Assembly: GCF_035083965.1 (NCBI RefSeq) | Contig: NC_089732.1 | Location: 10,927,424-10,991,423 of the forward strand | From: Branchiostoma lanceolatum | Lineage: Eukaryota; Chordata; Leptocardii; Amphioxiformes; Branchiostomatidae | DNA length: 64,000 nucleotides | Direction of reading: 5' to 3' | In this document: piece by piece, positions 34,880 through 46,627 of the stretch | Layout of the letters: every line of letters starts with the position of its first letter | Numbering within the stretch: the stretch's first letter is position 1 | Made by a program: the position numbers and the translations under genes | Notes under the pieces: model-generated | Database searches by the model: none | What the model saw: only the letters and a program-made list of their open reading frames with translations | Told to the model about the DNA's origin: nothing

Positions 34880-37800
34880 GTGGATGGCCGAGACTATTGT
34901 TGCCTGCCGCGAGCCACACGTGCACCCCCCTCCCACCTGGTATCTCTTGTCGCCATGGGTCTGCGTTTTTTTGTTTTAAGTTTATTGACGTTATCTCTTA
35001 TTTTGAAATTGAACATGGCTACCAACGATGATCACATCAACCTCAGCCTGAAGAAGAAGGGACTGCATATCGCTCATATAAACATATGCAGCCTTCGCAA
35101 CAAGGTGGGTGAAGTTGAACATTTACTGAACAACAACCTGCACATTCTTGCTGTGAGCGAAACCCACCTTGACTCCAGCGTCCTGGACGGTGAGGTACAG
35201 ATTGCGAACTATGACATTCACAGACTCGACAGGAACGGGAGAGGAGGAGGGGTTGCCCTTTACGTCCGGAGCCACATACCGAGCAAAATTCGAAGTGATC
35301 TGAGTGTGACCGGCATTGAAGCTCTCTGGATACAAGTACATTTACCTTTCACTAAACCGATGTTGATTGCTGTTGTGTATAGACCCCCTAGTTCCGACAG
35401 GGCTTACCTTGAGTCTCTCCTACTGATCATAGACAGAGCAAGCAGGGAGGGCATGGAAATCTGTATGTTAGGGGACTTCAACATTGACTGGAACAACAGT
35501 TCCCCCCAGAAGGAAGACCTATCCAACACTGCAAGGTCGTGCAACTTGTCTCAAGTCGTGAATGTATCTACACGCAAGGGCTGTAACAGACATGGACATA
35601 GCACAGCTACTTGTATTGACCTCGTTTTTGTTTCATCCCCAGAGAAGTACAGTAGCGTAAACACAAAGTGCTGGGGTTGTACCGACCATGATATTGTTTA
35701 CATCACAAAAAACACCAAGCTACCAAAGCAACCACCAAGATCAGAGTACAAGAGAAGCTACAAAGGATTTAACTCTGAGAAATTCATGCAGGACATAGCA
35801 AACCTTCCATGGACTCTTGTTGAACTGTTTGAAGATGTGGACGACGCCTTGGATGTGTTTATGCTACTTTTCAACACAGTGGCTGACTTCCATGCTCCTG
35901 TTCGACGCTTCACAGTCCGTGCTAACTCCGTGCCTTGGCTGGACGCAGAGCTGAGGGAAGCCATGGCCATGCGAGATGAAGCTAAGACTGAAGCTGACAA
36001 GTATGGTCTACACTCCGACAGGGAAGTTTACAAGAAACTCAGAAACTATGTGGTTAAGCTAAACAGAATGAAGAAGGAACACTATTTCACATCCAAGATG
36101 ACTGAGAATTCCAAGGATCCAAAACATGTATGGAAGTTAACTAATTCATTATTAGGTAGATCTAAGTGCAACAGTCCTACCTGTGTGGAAGTGAATGGTC
36201 AGTACATAGTTAAGCCTAGTCAAATTGCCAACTACTTCAATGATTACTACACAACTAAGACCGAGACTCACAGGAAAAACCTGCAGTCTCAAAACGCACC
36301 TGTCACTGATCTCATTGATCAGCACATTATGCCTGATAAGTCATGTGGTTTTCAGTTCCACTCAGTCGGCACTGCGGAAATACTCAGGTTGTTGGTAAAC
36401 ATTCCTATGTCATCAACATGTGGTATTGATCAATTAGAGAACAAATTAGTTAGATTATCAGCTGCGTATATTGCATCGCCAGTAAGGCATATTTGTAACC
36501 AATCACTTGTCAATCACTTATTTCCCGACCAATGGAAGAGAGCTAAGGTGTGCCCCCTGCCTAAGAACACCAGAATAACATTGACCGGGAATAACAGCAG
36601 GCCCATTAGCTTACTACCTACCTTAAGCAAAGTATTAGAAAAGGTGGCACACAATCAGATCTGGCAATATGTTACACTGAATGATATTGTTACACCCCAC
36701 CAACATGCCTACAGACCAAACCATTCCACAACCACCGCCCTGTTGCAAATGACAGATGACTGGCTCTCCGCCATAGATAAAGGAGAAATTGTAGGGGCCG
36801 TCTACATTGATTTTAGTGCGGCTTTTGATCTAGTTGATCACCAGCTTCTATTGGCAAAACTTAAATCCTATGGCTTCAGTTTAGGCTCTCTGACTTGGAT
36901 GAGTAGTTATCTGCAGGGTAGAACACAGGTAGTGTATATTAATGGGCATTTTTCAGAACCATCTGTACTTGAATGTGGAGTCCCCCAGGGAAGTTGTCTA
37001 GGCCCACTTATTTTCACATTGTTTACTAATGACTTACCTTTGTCAGTCTTAAACAGTACAACTGAAATGTACGCAGATGACACATCGATGTACAAAGCTG
37101 CTAGGTCCTTATCTGAGATAACTGCTGCTTTACAGCCTGACCTTAATAAGATATCAGAATGGGTAAAGAGCAACAAACTTGTCATGAACATTTTGAAGAC
37201 CAAGTGCATGCTCTTCGGTTCACCCCGAAAACTTGCCCTTCTGCCTTCAACTTCTTTAGACTTAGTAATTGGAACAGAGGGTATTGTACAGGTGAAAGAG
37301 ACGGTGTTGCTTGGGTTGCACATCACTCAATCACTTACATGGAATTTGCATGTGAATCATACTATTGCTAAACAATCTAGGAACATTGCCCTTCTGAGAC
37401 GGCACGCATGGGCCATGACGCATGATGTTTTTAAGGTAGTTATGTGTGCACTAGTCCTATCTGTGGCGCAGTACTGCCTACCAGTCCTTGCCAACATGTC
37501 GGACTTGAACACTCGTAGGCTCCAAGTGGTACAGAACAGAGCCTGTAGAATGCTTTTGAAATGTGCGATTGACACACCTGTTGCACAAATGCATACGGAT
37601 CTAGGTTGGCCCACGGTAAGAGAAAGGTTCGCCATCAGTACTTTAAATACTTTTTTTAGAATACTTGTTAGTCACGAGCCTCAAAACATCTACAGTTCTA
37701 TTGTCCCTGTCCATTCTACACACACATACTCGACTAGATTATCCAGCTCCCACAGTTTCAAACTACCTAAACCAAAAACTAACAGTCAAAAGCGAACCTT

Positions 37801-37912
37801 TCTCAACCGAGCCATCAACCTTTGGAATACATTACCATCTAACATCAAATCATTGACAGTCCCATATCACTTTAAGAAGGCCATCTACCAGTTTGTCACC
37901 AATTATTCGTAA
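34880..37912 (+). CDS. LINE ORF2: APE endonuclease + reverse transcriptase
   Basis: 1,010 codons without a stop. The endonuclease (about residues 55-290) shows LHIAHINICSLRNKV, AVSETHLD, GGGVALYVR, VYRPPSS, GDFNIDW and the catalytic-type TDHDIVYI. The reverse transcriptase (about 555-830) shows RPISLLPTLSKVLEK, HAYRPNHST, the metal-binding YIDFSAAFD, GVPQGSCLGPL and MYADDTS. The C-terminus contains the CR1/L2-type RAINLWNTLP block. The true start may be an internal Met (the hydrophobic MGLRFF... at about 34955 or MATNDD at about 35015) rather than 34880. Intact catalytic residues suggest recent activity. This is an ordinary genomic retroelement, not a host gene. Confidence 0.92.
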   Translation: MDGRDYCCLPRATRAPPSHLVSLVAMGLRFFVLSLLTLSLILKLNMATNDDHINLSLKKKGLHIAHINICSLRNKVGEVEHLLNNNLHILAVSETHLDSSVLDGEVQIANYDIHRLDRNGRGGGVALYVRSHIPSKIRSDLSVTGIEALWIQVHLPFTKPMLIAVVYRPPSSDRAYLESLLLIIDRASREGMEICMLGDFNIDWNNSSPQKEDLSNTARSCNLSQVVNVSTRKGCNRHGHSTATCIDLVFVSSPEKYSSVNTKCWGCTDHDIVYITKNTKLPKQPPRSEYKRSYKGFNSEKFMQDIANLPWTLVELFEDVDDALDVFMLLFNTVADFHAPVRRFTVRANSVPWLDAELREAMAMRDEAKTEADKYGLHSDREVYKKLRNYVVKLNRMKKEHYFTSKMTENSKDPKHVWKLTNSLLGRSKCNSPTCVEVNGQYIVKPSQIANYFNDYYTTKTETHRKNLQSQNAPVTDLIDQHIMPDKSCGFQFHSVGTAEILRLLVNIPMSSTCGIDQLENKLVRLSAAYIASPVRHICNQSLVNHLFPDQWKRAKVCPLPKNTRITLTGNNSRPISLLPTLSKVLEKVAHNQIWQYVTLNDIVTPHQHAYRPNHSTTTALLQMTDDWLSAIDKGEIVGAVYIDFSAAFDLVDHQLLLAKLKSYGFSLGSLTWMSSYLQGRTQVVYINGHFSEPSVLECGVPQGSCLGPLIFTLFTNDLPLSVLNSTTEMYADDTSMYKAARSLSEITAALQPDLNKISEWVKSNKLVMNILKTKCMLFGSPRKLALLPSTSLDLVIGTEGIVQVKETVLLGLHITQSLTWNLHVNHTIAKQSRNIALLRRHAWAMTHDVFKVVMCALVLSVAQYCLPVLANMSDLNTRRLQVVQNRACRMLLKCAIDTPVAQMHTDLGWPTVRERFAISTLNTFFRILVSHEPQNIYSSIVPVHSTHTYSTRLSSSHSFKLPKPKTNSQKRTFLNRAINLWNTLPSNIKSLTVPYHFKKAIYQFVTNYS

Positions 37913-38072
37913 GTTAAGTTAGCAATCTGTATTTGTTATGATTATGTATATAACGTTATGTCCTTTTAATCTTGCACTGTATATATGTCTGTGTTTGTAT
38001 ACTTTTTGTGTTGAACCCTGGAAGATTAGTCGCAATTCGACTAAAGGGTATCGAAATAAACCAATAAACCAA
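34880..38072 (+). mobile_element. CR1-like non-LTR retrotransposon (LINE), intact ORF2
   Basis: An uninterrupted endonuclease-reverse transcriptase ORF is followed by a 160-bp 3' UTR that ends in short tandem 'aataaacc' units at about 38055-38070, as CR1-clade elements do in place of a poly(A) tail. No ORF1 was recognised upstream. The 3' UTR is homologous to the antisense fragment at 47508-47992, which fixes the 3' end. Confidence 0.85.
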
Positions 38073-38335
38073 TCTGACCCAAGTGCTATGAACACATACT
38101 ATTCTGTTGACTGTTGAGCCAATTCTTTGAGTTGGAAAACAGTTTATTTCTCATTTTGTAATTTACCAACTTAGATGAACCTTCAAGCTAATATTCCACT
38201 GATTGATAGCCTTCAAACCCAGGAGGACCTCAGGGTTCTGGGCCAAACACCCTAGCCAACACAACGCCACAACTGCTACCTTTTATACTAAAGACCTCCG
38301 TCCCCCCCTCCCCCAGGTGTGCTGACTCCCTGTGG

Positions 38336-41300
38336 ATGATGCTGCGCAGCTGTTTCTGCGCCCCTCGTGAGAAGGTGGTGATCAGGGTGCTGGAGTTCCA
38401 GCATGCCAACCTGGAGCACGTCCCGCCCGAGATCTTCGAGTACACCAAGTCCCTGGAGGAGCTGTACCTGGACTCCAACCAGATCAGAGACCTGCCAAGG
38501 GTACGTTAACTTTGTTTTATTTATCAGAAATATCCATTAGGCCACACTGTCCTGATTGTATGGATGACATCCGCGCACACATCAATTTTCGTCCATTTCC
38601 AAAAAAATGATAATAGAAAGTTAATTGCAAATTGTTGCCCGTAGGCTAATTGCAAATACATGATACAATTGAAAAAGGATTGACACCAATGAGGAACAGT
38701 ATAGCTTGTGACTACTCGTCTCTAGGCTAACTTCTGACACTAAATTCTACTTATTGGGTTTGGCTTCTTTTTCCAAGACAGCGTAAGACAAATGATCCCA
38801 CTTTTTAACAATAGGGTCGCGACCGTATTGTAAATCATATAAAGAAACAGCAAGATGAGGAAATATATGCCGTAAGTTAAAAAAAATATTGGAAAAGGGA
38901 TACTAATCAGCGAAGTCTTCCAAGGTCAAAGACAAAGATGTAAATGAAGATTTACACTATATATGTTCTGTGTGTTCAGTCATTTGTTCAACCTTCCTGA
39001 CCACTTAGAAGTTAGATTTAAAAAAAAATTCAAGGCATTTACTTTTTTCCCCAACTTTTTTTTCTGCACACCAGAATCATTTTTTTTGTACCTAGATGAT
39101 GTCATCCATCAATCAAATAGTGATTCACTGCCTTTTACCTCCCCAACCAAAGTGATAGTAGACGTTACACCAGTGCAGGTATATATAGAGAGAAGAAAGG
39201 TGTTTCGAGCCCTGTTGTAGAGAAGATATTTTGAAGTCAGAAAGTGAGAAAGTCTGGAGACACAGAGTCGGCTCTTGTACTTCACACAATGTCTGAAGCG
39301 ACAGGCAGACGATATAATGGATTACTGAAATTTGGATCTCGACACCTAGAAATGACCTATGAAAACTATAGGAGATAGAGTCTGCAGTGCACTTATCTAA
39401 AAGGAATATAGAGTGCCGTCACAAGTGATTCGGGTGGTCACCTTCTGAACTAGGAGTCATAAATCCTGTGTAGAGTGGCCGAATAAAATGTTAATGCCAA
39501 TATTGCACTGAATTTTTCTTTTGTGGCTGTGTGAGGCATAGCATTACGAACTTGTGTGGCCTAATGTTATATAATATTCGCCAAAAGTTAGTTACTCAAG
39601 CAACTGAATAAAATGTTGAAACAATTACTGTTTCAACATTTTATCCAGTTGCTTGAGTTGTCTTTTGGCATATCTTATTACCTGGATGTTTACCTTCATC
39701 GACGTCATATGATGATATTGATGTTTGAGTTTTTGCCTTTCCCCCTTGTTTAACCTTCTCCCTGCTACCTAACTCTGTAACCAATAGAGAATTAGGTACC
39801 AAATGGCTACTTTAGTCTGCTCAAGGTTAAAGCACTAAACTTCCTGGTTCATTTGTATGGTTTACATCTGAAGGCAGATATACAAATGTAAAGCTAACCA
39901 CACCAGAATGTCTATCACATCAAAATATGTACCACAGACCATCGACTTGATAAAAATCATTTGCCCACCCAGGTGGTACTCTCTCATGGACGATGTGGGT
40001 AAAAGTCACGTACACTACATGTGTGTTATCCACCCTGGCATGTATATGGCCATTTCCAGGACACAACCAATTACCTGGGAGGTAACCCTAGCCGTCCAAG
40101 TGGGCTTGAAGGAGTTGATTGGTAGATGTCATAACACTGTATGTCTTTGCTAGTCCCTCTGGGGGTAGCCTTCTACTGAAACCTTTACTTTTCATGTACA
40201 TTGTATTTCCCTGGAGGTCTGTCTGAAGGAAAAGATAACATGACTCATATGTTGTTGATTTTGAGCTGCTAGATAGATTATTGAATTCATATTTGGGTAT
40301 CAATTTCTCCTAGCTTTAATTGCATCTTATTGATAATTCTATTGATTTAGAAAAAAATTATTTTTGCTAAAACCATCCAAATTGCAATTCTTCTCCAGAA
40401 TACATGTATGTATGTTTCATATTCCACTGACTACCGTGTAGAAATCAGACCCTGCATCAGTTGAACTAGAAATAGCATAGTTTTAATGCCTTTGATAATC
40501 TGTTTACAGTTTACTTTATTTGTTTACTTGTTTTGAGTACTGTTGTATGATTGGAACAACGGTGTAGCCTTGGACTGCAATAAAGTTTTATTGTGTTGGA
40601 AAAAAGAAGAAATTTATGGCTCTTGGTGGCAAATGTACAGATTTCTGTGTGTTATTTTGGCACACCTTTGACAAATTAGCCAAAGAGGCTCGATGGGCAT
40701 CACTTCACCACCGGGGAGGGTTGTGTAAAGTGCCTTTCCCAAGTTCACAACATCTGGGTATGGTGAGTATCGAACCCGGGAACTGTTGGTTCTAGTCCAA
40801 CGCTCTAAATGTTACCCCAAACCGATGCCACAATTGTGTTAAAGAATATTATTAATATTTCCTTTTTTTCCCCTTCCACAGCCCCTGTTCATGTGCCATG
40901 GGCTGCAGAAACTTGGCCTGAGTGACAATGAGCTGCTGATGCTCCCGCCGGCCGTGGCCAGCCTGGTCAGTCTGGTGGAACTGGACATCAGTAAGAATGG
41001 TAAGACTGGACGGCACGTCTTGTTTGGCCCACTGGGGTTTACACACCATTATAGGCTGGCCTTGATTTACTGGTTTACATGTAGGGATGTCCCTATAGCT
41101 CAGCTGGTGGCAGCCTTCTGCTTCCAATTAGTGGGTAATTGGGAGACCCTGATTTAAATCCGGGGAGGGGCATAAGATGGGGGCCCTGTGTTCAAGGAGA
41201 TGCTACTAACTCCTCCCTGTAGAAATATTCCCTGCTATAAAAACAGCAAGGGAACTTGCTGCCCTACATACATATGTATATATATGTGCCACTATGCACT

Positions 41301-44300
41301 ACAGGGTGACTAACAAGAACTTAATTTACGTGATGGTATGTGTAGCACATTATCTAAAATGATGATATACAGTGTATAGGCATTGAGATGGGAAACATAT
41401 TATTGGCTAGGCTGTGAAATAAGTTAAGAAGACTAAGTTTGCTGCTGATTTTTTCATTATCTGTAAAATATCTAATGAGCTTTTTTATTACATATCTCTC
41501 TAGATCTTTATTCCTATATCTGATAGTTTCAGATTTTTTTTATCGTTGACTCAGACTAGACGTTTGATATAATAATAGTTACTCGACTAGGATTAAGAAA
41601 TGTTTCAAATGTTTCTCCCCAGGTATAAGAGATCTTCCAGAAAGCATCAAGGCTTGTAAGAACCTTACCTATGTGGAGGCAAGTGTCAACCCACTGGGCA
41701 AGTAAGTATGGCAGATGTTTCTTTAAGATGTATTGTTGTTTCTTCAGTGCAGTTCGGTTCAGTTCATCCTCAATGAGGTGATACTATTGTCTCCATAAGT
41801 CCCTGTCGAGAAGTTTATCAAAGGTCCCCCTAAGTACCTTCTTAGACATTTTTATACCTCATGTGTCAGTACACTGTTACTTTGTGATATATTCTTGTGA
41901 CATTCCCTCATCTTACCTGTAACTTTGTATGGTATCTATACACAGCACCAGTTTTTTGGTGTGTCATTCAGCACCAAGGACAGTCTTGTTGATTAGTAGT
42001 AACTGTCACAAAAAATATATTAAGAATCTAGCGATTTATGTCCACATAATTTCATTTGTTTTTATGTTGTTACATATTTTGTATCTCTGATACTTTTCAA
42101 AATCAATTTAAGATGAATTAATCAATCAATTTAGGTAGAATATCTGCATTGTTTTTAAATCAACTGTAGAATTCTGAAACTAGTGCCAGTAATTGCATGT
42201 TTGTTGTAGCAGCAATCTTGGACAGAAATGTACAAAGCCTACTGTAAGCAACCATTTTCCCCATGTTACATGACCAGGCTCCCAGATGGCTTCACCCAGC
42301 TGCTCAACCTGACAGAACTGTACCTGAATGACACCTTCATGGATTACCTGCCGGGAAACTTTGGCAGGTAAGGACACACTATGTTGGCTCTTAGACACTT
42401 TAAGAAAGAAATCTTGCAAGTCTCAGAGATCAGAACAAGAATACTGGAGGACAATTTGAATCTGACAATATTAGATCCAGGTAGTAGAATGGAGTATGAA
42501 TTATAACATTTGGCCCCCAGGCATATTTATCTCTCATTTCAGCATTGTTTTTTCTATTCAAGCACTTCAGATATGTTTGTATTGCTTATAAAGGATGCTA
42601 TCAGCAATGCTTATATGTCACCAAGGAGAAAATTTGAAGAAATAAGACATTTTTTTCCACTTTTTTCAATTGCTGATAGGATAGATGATGCATTGTAAAG
42701 AGTCTACAAAATAAGTAAGCCAAATTGACATTTGGACAAACCAGGAGATACATGTACGACACTGAACATGTAATCTGTGTCTCTGGTTGAATGATTGGTT
42801 GTACAATGTACTTCCCCCCTAGACTAACCAGGCTGAAGGTACTGGAAGTGAGAGAAAACCACATGAAGACACTTCCCAAGTAAGTTTCTATCTCAGTTCC
42901 AACTTCTTTTTGACTTGTGTTCTCTTAGATTTTTATTGTCATTTCTCAATTTTCAGTGTAACAGCTTTGAGAATATATATCAATCGTAATATCCGCATGT
43001 TTTTTCAGATCCATCAGTCGACTGATCTTGTTGGAGAGGCTGGACATGGGGAACAATGACTTCTCAGAACTGGTAAGTCATAAATCACATGTTACGGGGG
43101 TCTGCCCACCTGTAATTTTCAAAAAAATGTTGGAGATTGCAGAAAAAATTTTTTGGATCAACTGCCTACTTTGTAGTCTGTTTAGACTTGACTCGGTATT
43201 TAATCTATAATTAAATATATTGCACTGTGACATATTTACATGTTAGTCACTTTATGATTAACATTTTGAAATGACTATACGCTTGATACCCTTGAGGAGT
43301 TACCCTTTAACCATTAACCATTAAACATTTATATTTATTAACTATTTTACATTGTATTTTTTGTAGCCAGAGGTGGTGTGCCACATGTCCAGCCTACAAG
43401 AACTCTGGGTAGACAGCAACGCTATTCACACTTTTCCACAGGTATGTACGAATGTCTGAAATGTGGGCTTTTCTATCAAACTGATCAAACCCTTGCTGAA
43501 GTTTTAAAGTAATGTTTTATAGATTTATTTGCAATGGAGCAAATACGGATTTTAAACTGGAAAGATAACATTTGCAAGCAAATACATAATGTTTACCTTC
43601 ACAGGTCTAGCCTAACAAACTTACTGCTCAGTTTATTCTTACTCAGACACATTCATATATATGGTGACCAGGCCCTCCAGCTCTGTCCTTCCACTTGCTA
43701 CATAATGTAATCAGACATCACAGGCTGTCTGCTACTTTACCAGTAACCATGGTGACAGCATTCTGGTCCAGGTCATTGACCTTATTTGTTTGGAGAAGAA
43801 GAAGACACAGGACAAAAACAAAATATTGAATCCCTTCTGTGTAGGTAGACATAAACAAAAGCGCAACATAACAGTTTAGTAAGCTTTTTTTTTATCCACC
43901 TCTCAGGCCATAAGGTACTTACAGAGACTTAGCTTCCTGGATGCCTCCAAAAACCAGCTAGAAGACCTCCCAGAAGAAGTGGAACACCTGACCAAAATGA
44001 CGGACCTTCACCTCTCTACCAACCTCCTTCAGGACCTTCCAGCTGGCATTGGTGAGTACAACATGGCCTGGTTTTCTGTCATCTTAGACAGAGATTCTGG
44101 TTCGGTAAAAGGGAAAGGTAGCCCCATAGTCTTTTTGAGGCCGTAGGGGCAGTGGGTTGTTATCCACTGTGTCTAGGGCACATTATTGGAAGGCAGAGCC
44201 CAACCCTCTCCTTCCACTGCCTTTTACCTCCCCAACCAAAATCAGGTACCCATTTTTACACCTCAGGGTGATGTGAGGAAAGTCCTGTAAAGTGCCTTTC

Positions 44301-46627
44301 TCAGGGGCACAATATTGGTGGAATGTTGGAATTCCTGGGTCAAACATCCTAACTGTTAAGCCTTTGAAAATAATGTTGATGTCCTGGTTGATGAAATTGA
44401 AAGATTGTGAAAAGAACTTATTGAACTACATGATTGTACACTACATACATAGACTATTTTTCTATAGATTCTATCTAACATGTTCTTCTATGTGTCCAGG
44501 TGCATTAACTCAACTGGTGGTATTGAAGGTTGACGACAACCAACTCCTGTCTTTGCCACACTCTATTGGAGGGTGAGTTTGTTTATCATACCCCGGTACA
44601 ATGTGTGATCAGCCAAGAAACAGTGTAACATCCCTTGACAGCTTGATCGCTTTACTGTTTACAATTATTTCGTTACTCAACTGAATTGCAAAGCTGCGTA
44701 GAGGTGCGTTGCTACAGACTTTGAGCCTTAATGAAATAGACTGCACGATTGTATATTTCTAAATTGGGTAACTGACTACATCGTGTCTTACACCATTCAT
44801 TTCTATATAGGCTTGCTTCGCTGCAAGAACTTGATGTGTCTTACAACGATTTAGAGGTAAGGATTATTTTAATCAAGTTTAATACAGAATCTACTGATCT
44901 TTTATCAGACAACTGACTGTGCAATGAATTGTAGTGGAAGGATAATATCAGTTTTAATTCTCTAAAGACTCGAGATTAGCGTTTTAGACGAGGAAGTGAC
45001 AGTAGCTCCTGATTCTGTCTGGTCCTTTTTGTTTTTAATCACGAGGTTTCATACAGAACCTACTGAGCTCATCTTAAACATTATGACTGTGTGTGATGAA
45101 TTGTAGTAGAAGGGTTTTAGTTCTCTAGACTATATACTGTGTGTGTGCCTGATAGAGTTCAAAGTTTTTAAAAAAGGTAGTGACAATAACGCAAGTTCAC
45201 CTCTTGTCCTTTTGTTTAACCTTCTCCCTGCTGCCTAACCCTGTAACCAATAGAGAATGGGGTGCCAAACGGCTACTTCAGTGTGCTAAAGGTTAACATA
45301 AAGTAATTTTGTTGCTCGTTCGCTTGTGTACAGCACCTACCACCCACTATAGGACTGTTGCGGAGATTACGAACTCTGATCGCTGACGAGAACTGCCTCA
45401 TGGAGCTGCCAGCAGAGGTCAGGGTTCTTTGGTCATTACTCATTGAGGCATGTAGACATAAACTACTTAACAGGATCAGGTACAGATTTGGACATAATCC
45501 TCTTTATAGTATACCTGGGCCGCAATAACCTTCGAGATGGGTGTTTGGACCGGTCTTTACTTTACGGCCAGGCTTCCCTAGTTCAATTTGAGTGATTCAA
45601 ACTCGTTTTGAGTGTGGCAGTTGCACTGCTGTCAAAAAGTCGAATACCGGAGGACACAAAATTTTCTCTTCTGGTGCATTTTGCATTGACATTTTTTTTC
45701 CAGGTGGGTACGACATAAATAGAATACAACACGGTGTATTCCGTATCCGACCTTTGGGCGATCAAACCCGCAGTCAGGCTGCACTTCCTCAAGTGATAAT
45801 AAACCGTGTTGTAATGTATTCTATATAATTAGGATCAGGTTTAGGTCCAGACCTGGACATAATCCTCTACACCTGAACCAGAACTGGACCTGAATGTTCC
45901 ATACTGGTCCCCACCTATAGTATCATGACATTGAAACCTGGAAATGAACTTGAGGTACATGTGTTTGCAGCTGGGCAGCTGTAGCAGTATGACGGTGCTG
46001 TCTGTTAGAAGCAACCAGCTGGAGAGACTGCCGGACGAGATTGGCAGGATTCCCAACCTCAAGGTCATTAACGTCAGTGACAACAGGTAACACTGAACAA
46101 ATCTTAATTTGCATACCTGTGCATGCTAAGGGAGAGTAGAGCAGGAATGTGTTCCAGCTAATACAGACTCTTGTCACGGAGCCTGACGTCTTGCGGGTAT
46201 TCACTAATCTGCTGGGCGGCCTGGCACACATACCGTCAACATTTCCAGATACAATGTTGGTGGCTATTCACCTTCCTCACTTGCGAAAAAAAATGGCTTG
46301 TATCATACTTTTGTAATCGACTTCATCAGTCAGGGCGAAAATTGTGATCGAACACCTGCTCCTTCCTAACCTGATATCAATCAAGCCTCCTGTAACCGCT
46401 CACCACCCTGTAACCGATTCATCTTTAATAAAGAATTCTCATGCTTGTCATGCCTAGGCTGGAGTTCCTCCCCTTTAACTTCACCAAGCTGAAGAAGCTG
46501 TGGGCTCTGTGGTTGGCCGAGAACCAGTCCAAACCACTCATCCCCCTCCAGTCGGAGTACAACTCCAGCGTACAGGGGAGGGTGCTGACCTGCTACCTGC
46601 TACCACAGCAGCAAGGACAGGAGGATG
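38336..46627 (+). CDS. LAP gene exons 1-13: N-terminus and LRR domain
   Basis: Exons 38336-38500, 40882-40999, 41623-41701, 42278-42367, 42823-42879, 43009-43072, 43367-43441, 43907-44051, 44500-44572, 44811-44856, 45334-45417, 45971-46086, 46458-46627. Most exons encode about one LRR of 23 residues, for example [211 protein letters not shown]. The last exon ends with [14 protein letters not shown] and [10 protein letters not shown], the hallmark LAP cap. Repeat 5 of Erbin-type proteins (DANQIEELP-like) is well kept. Confidence 0.93.

Noticed and set aside
36907-37326. 139-codon minus-strand frame
   Set aside because: Antisense of the LINE reverse-transcriptase region.
38317-38335. In-frame residues before the LAP start Met
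   Set aside because: The frame is open to the acceptor, but Met at 38336 aligns with the N-terminus of other LAP proteins; kept only as a possibility.
41085-41170. A tRNA gene
   Set aside because: A and B boxes are present, but no acceptor stem pairs and the sequence continues into a body shared with another copy, so it is a SINE.
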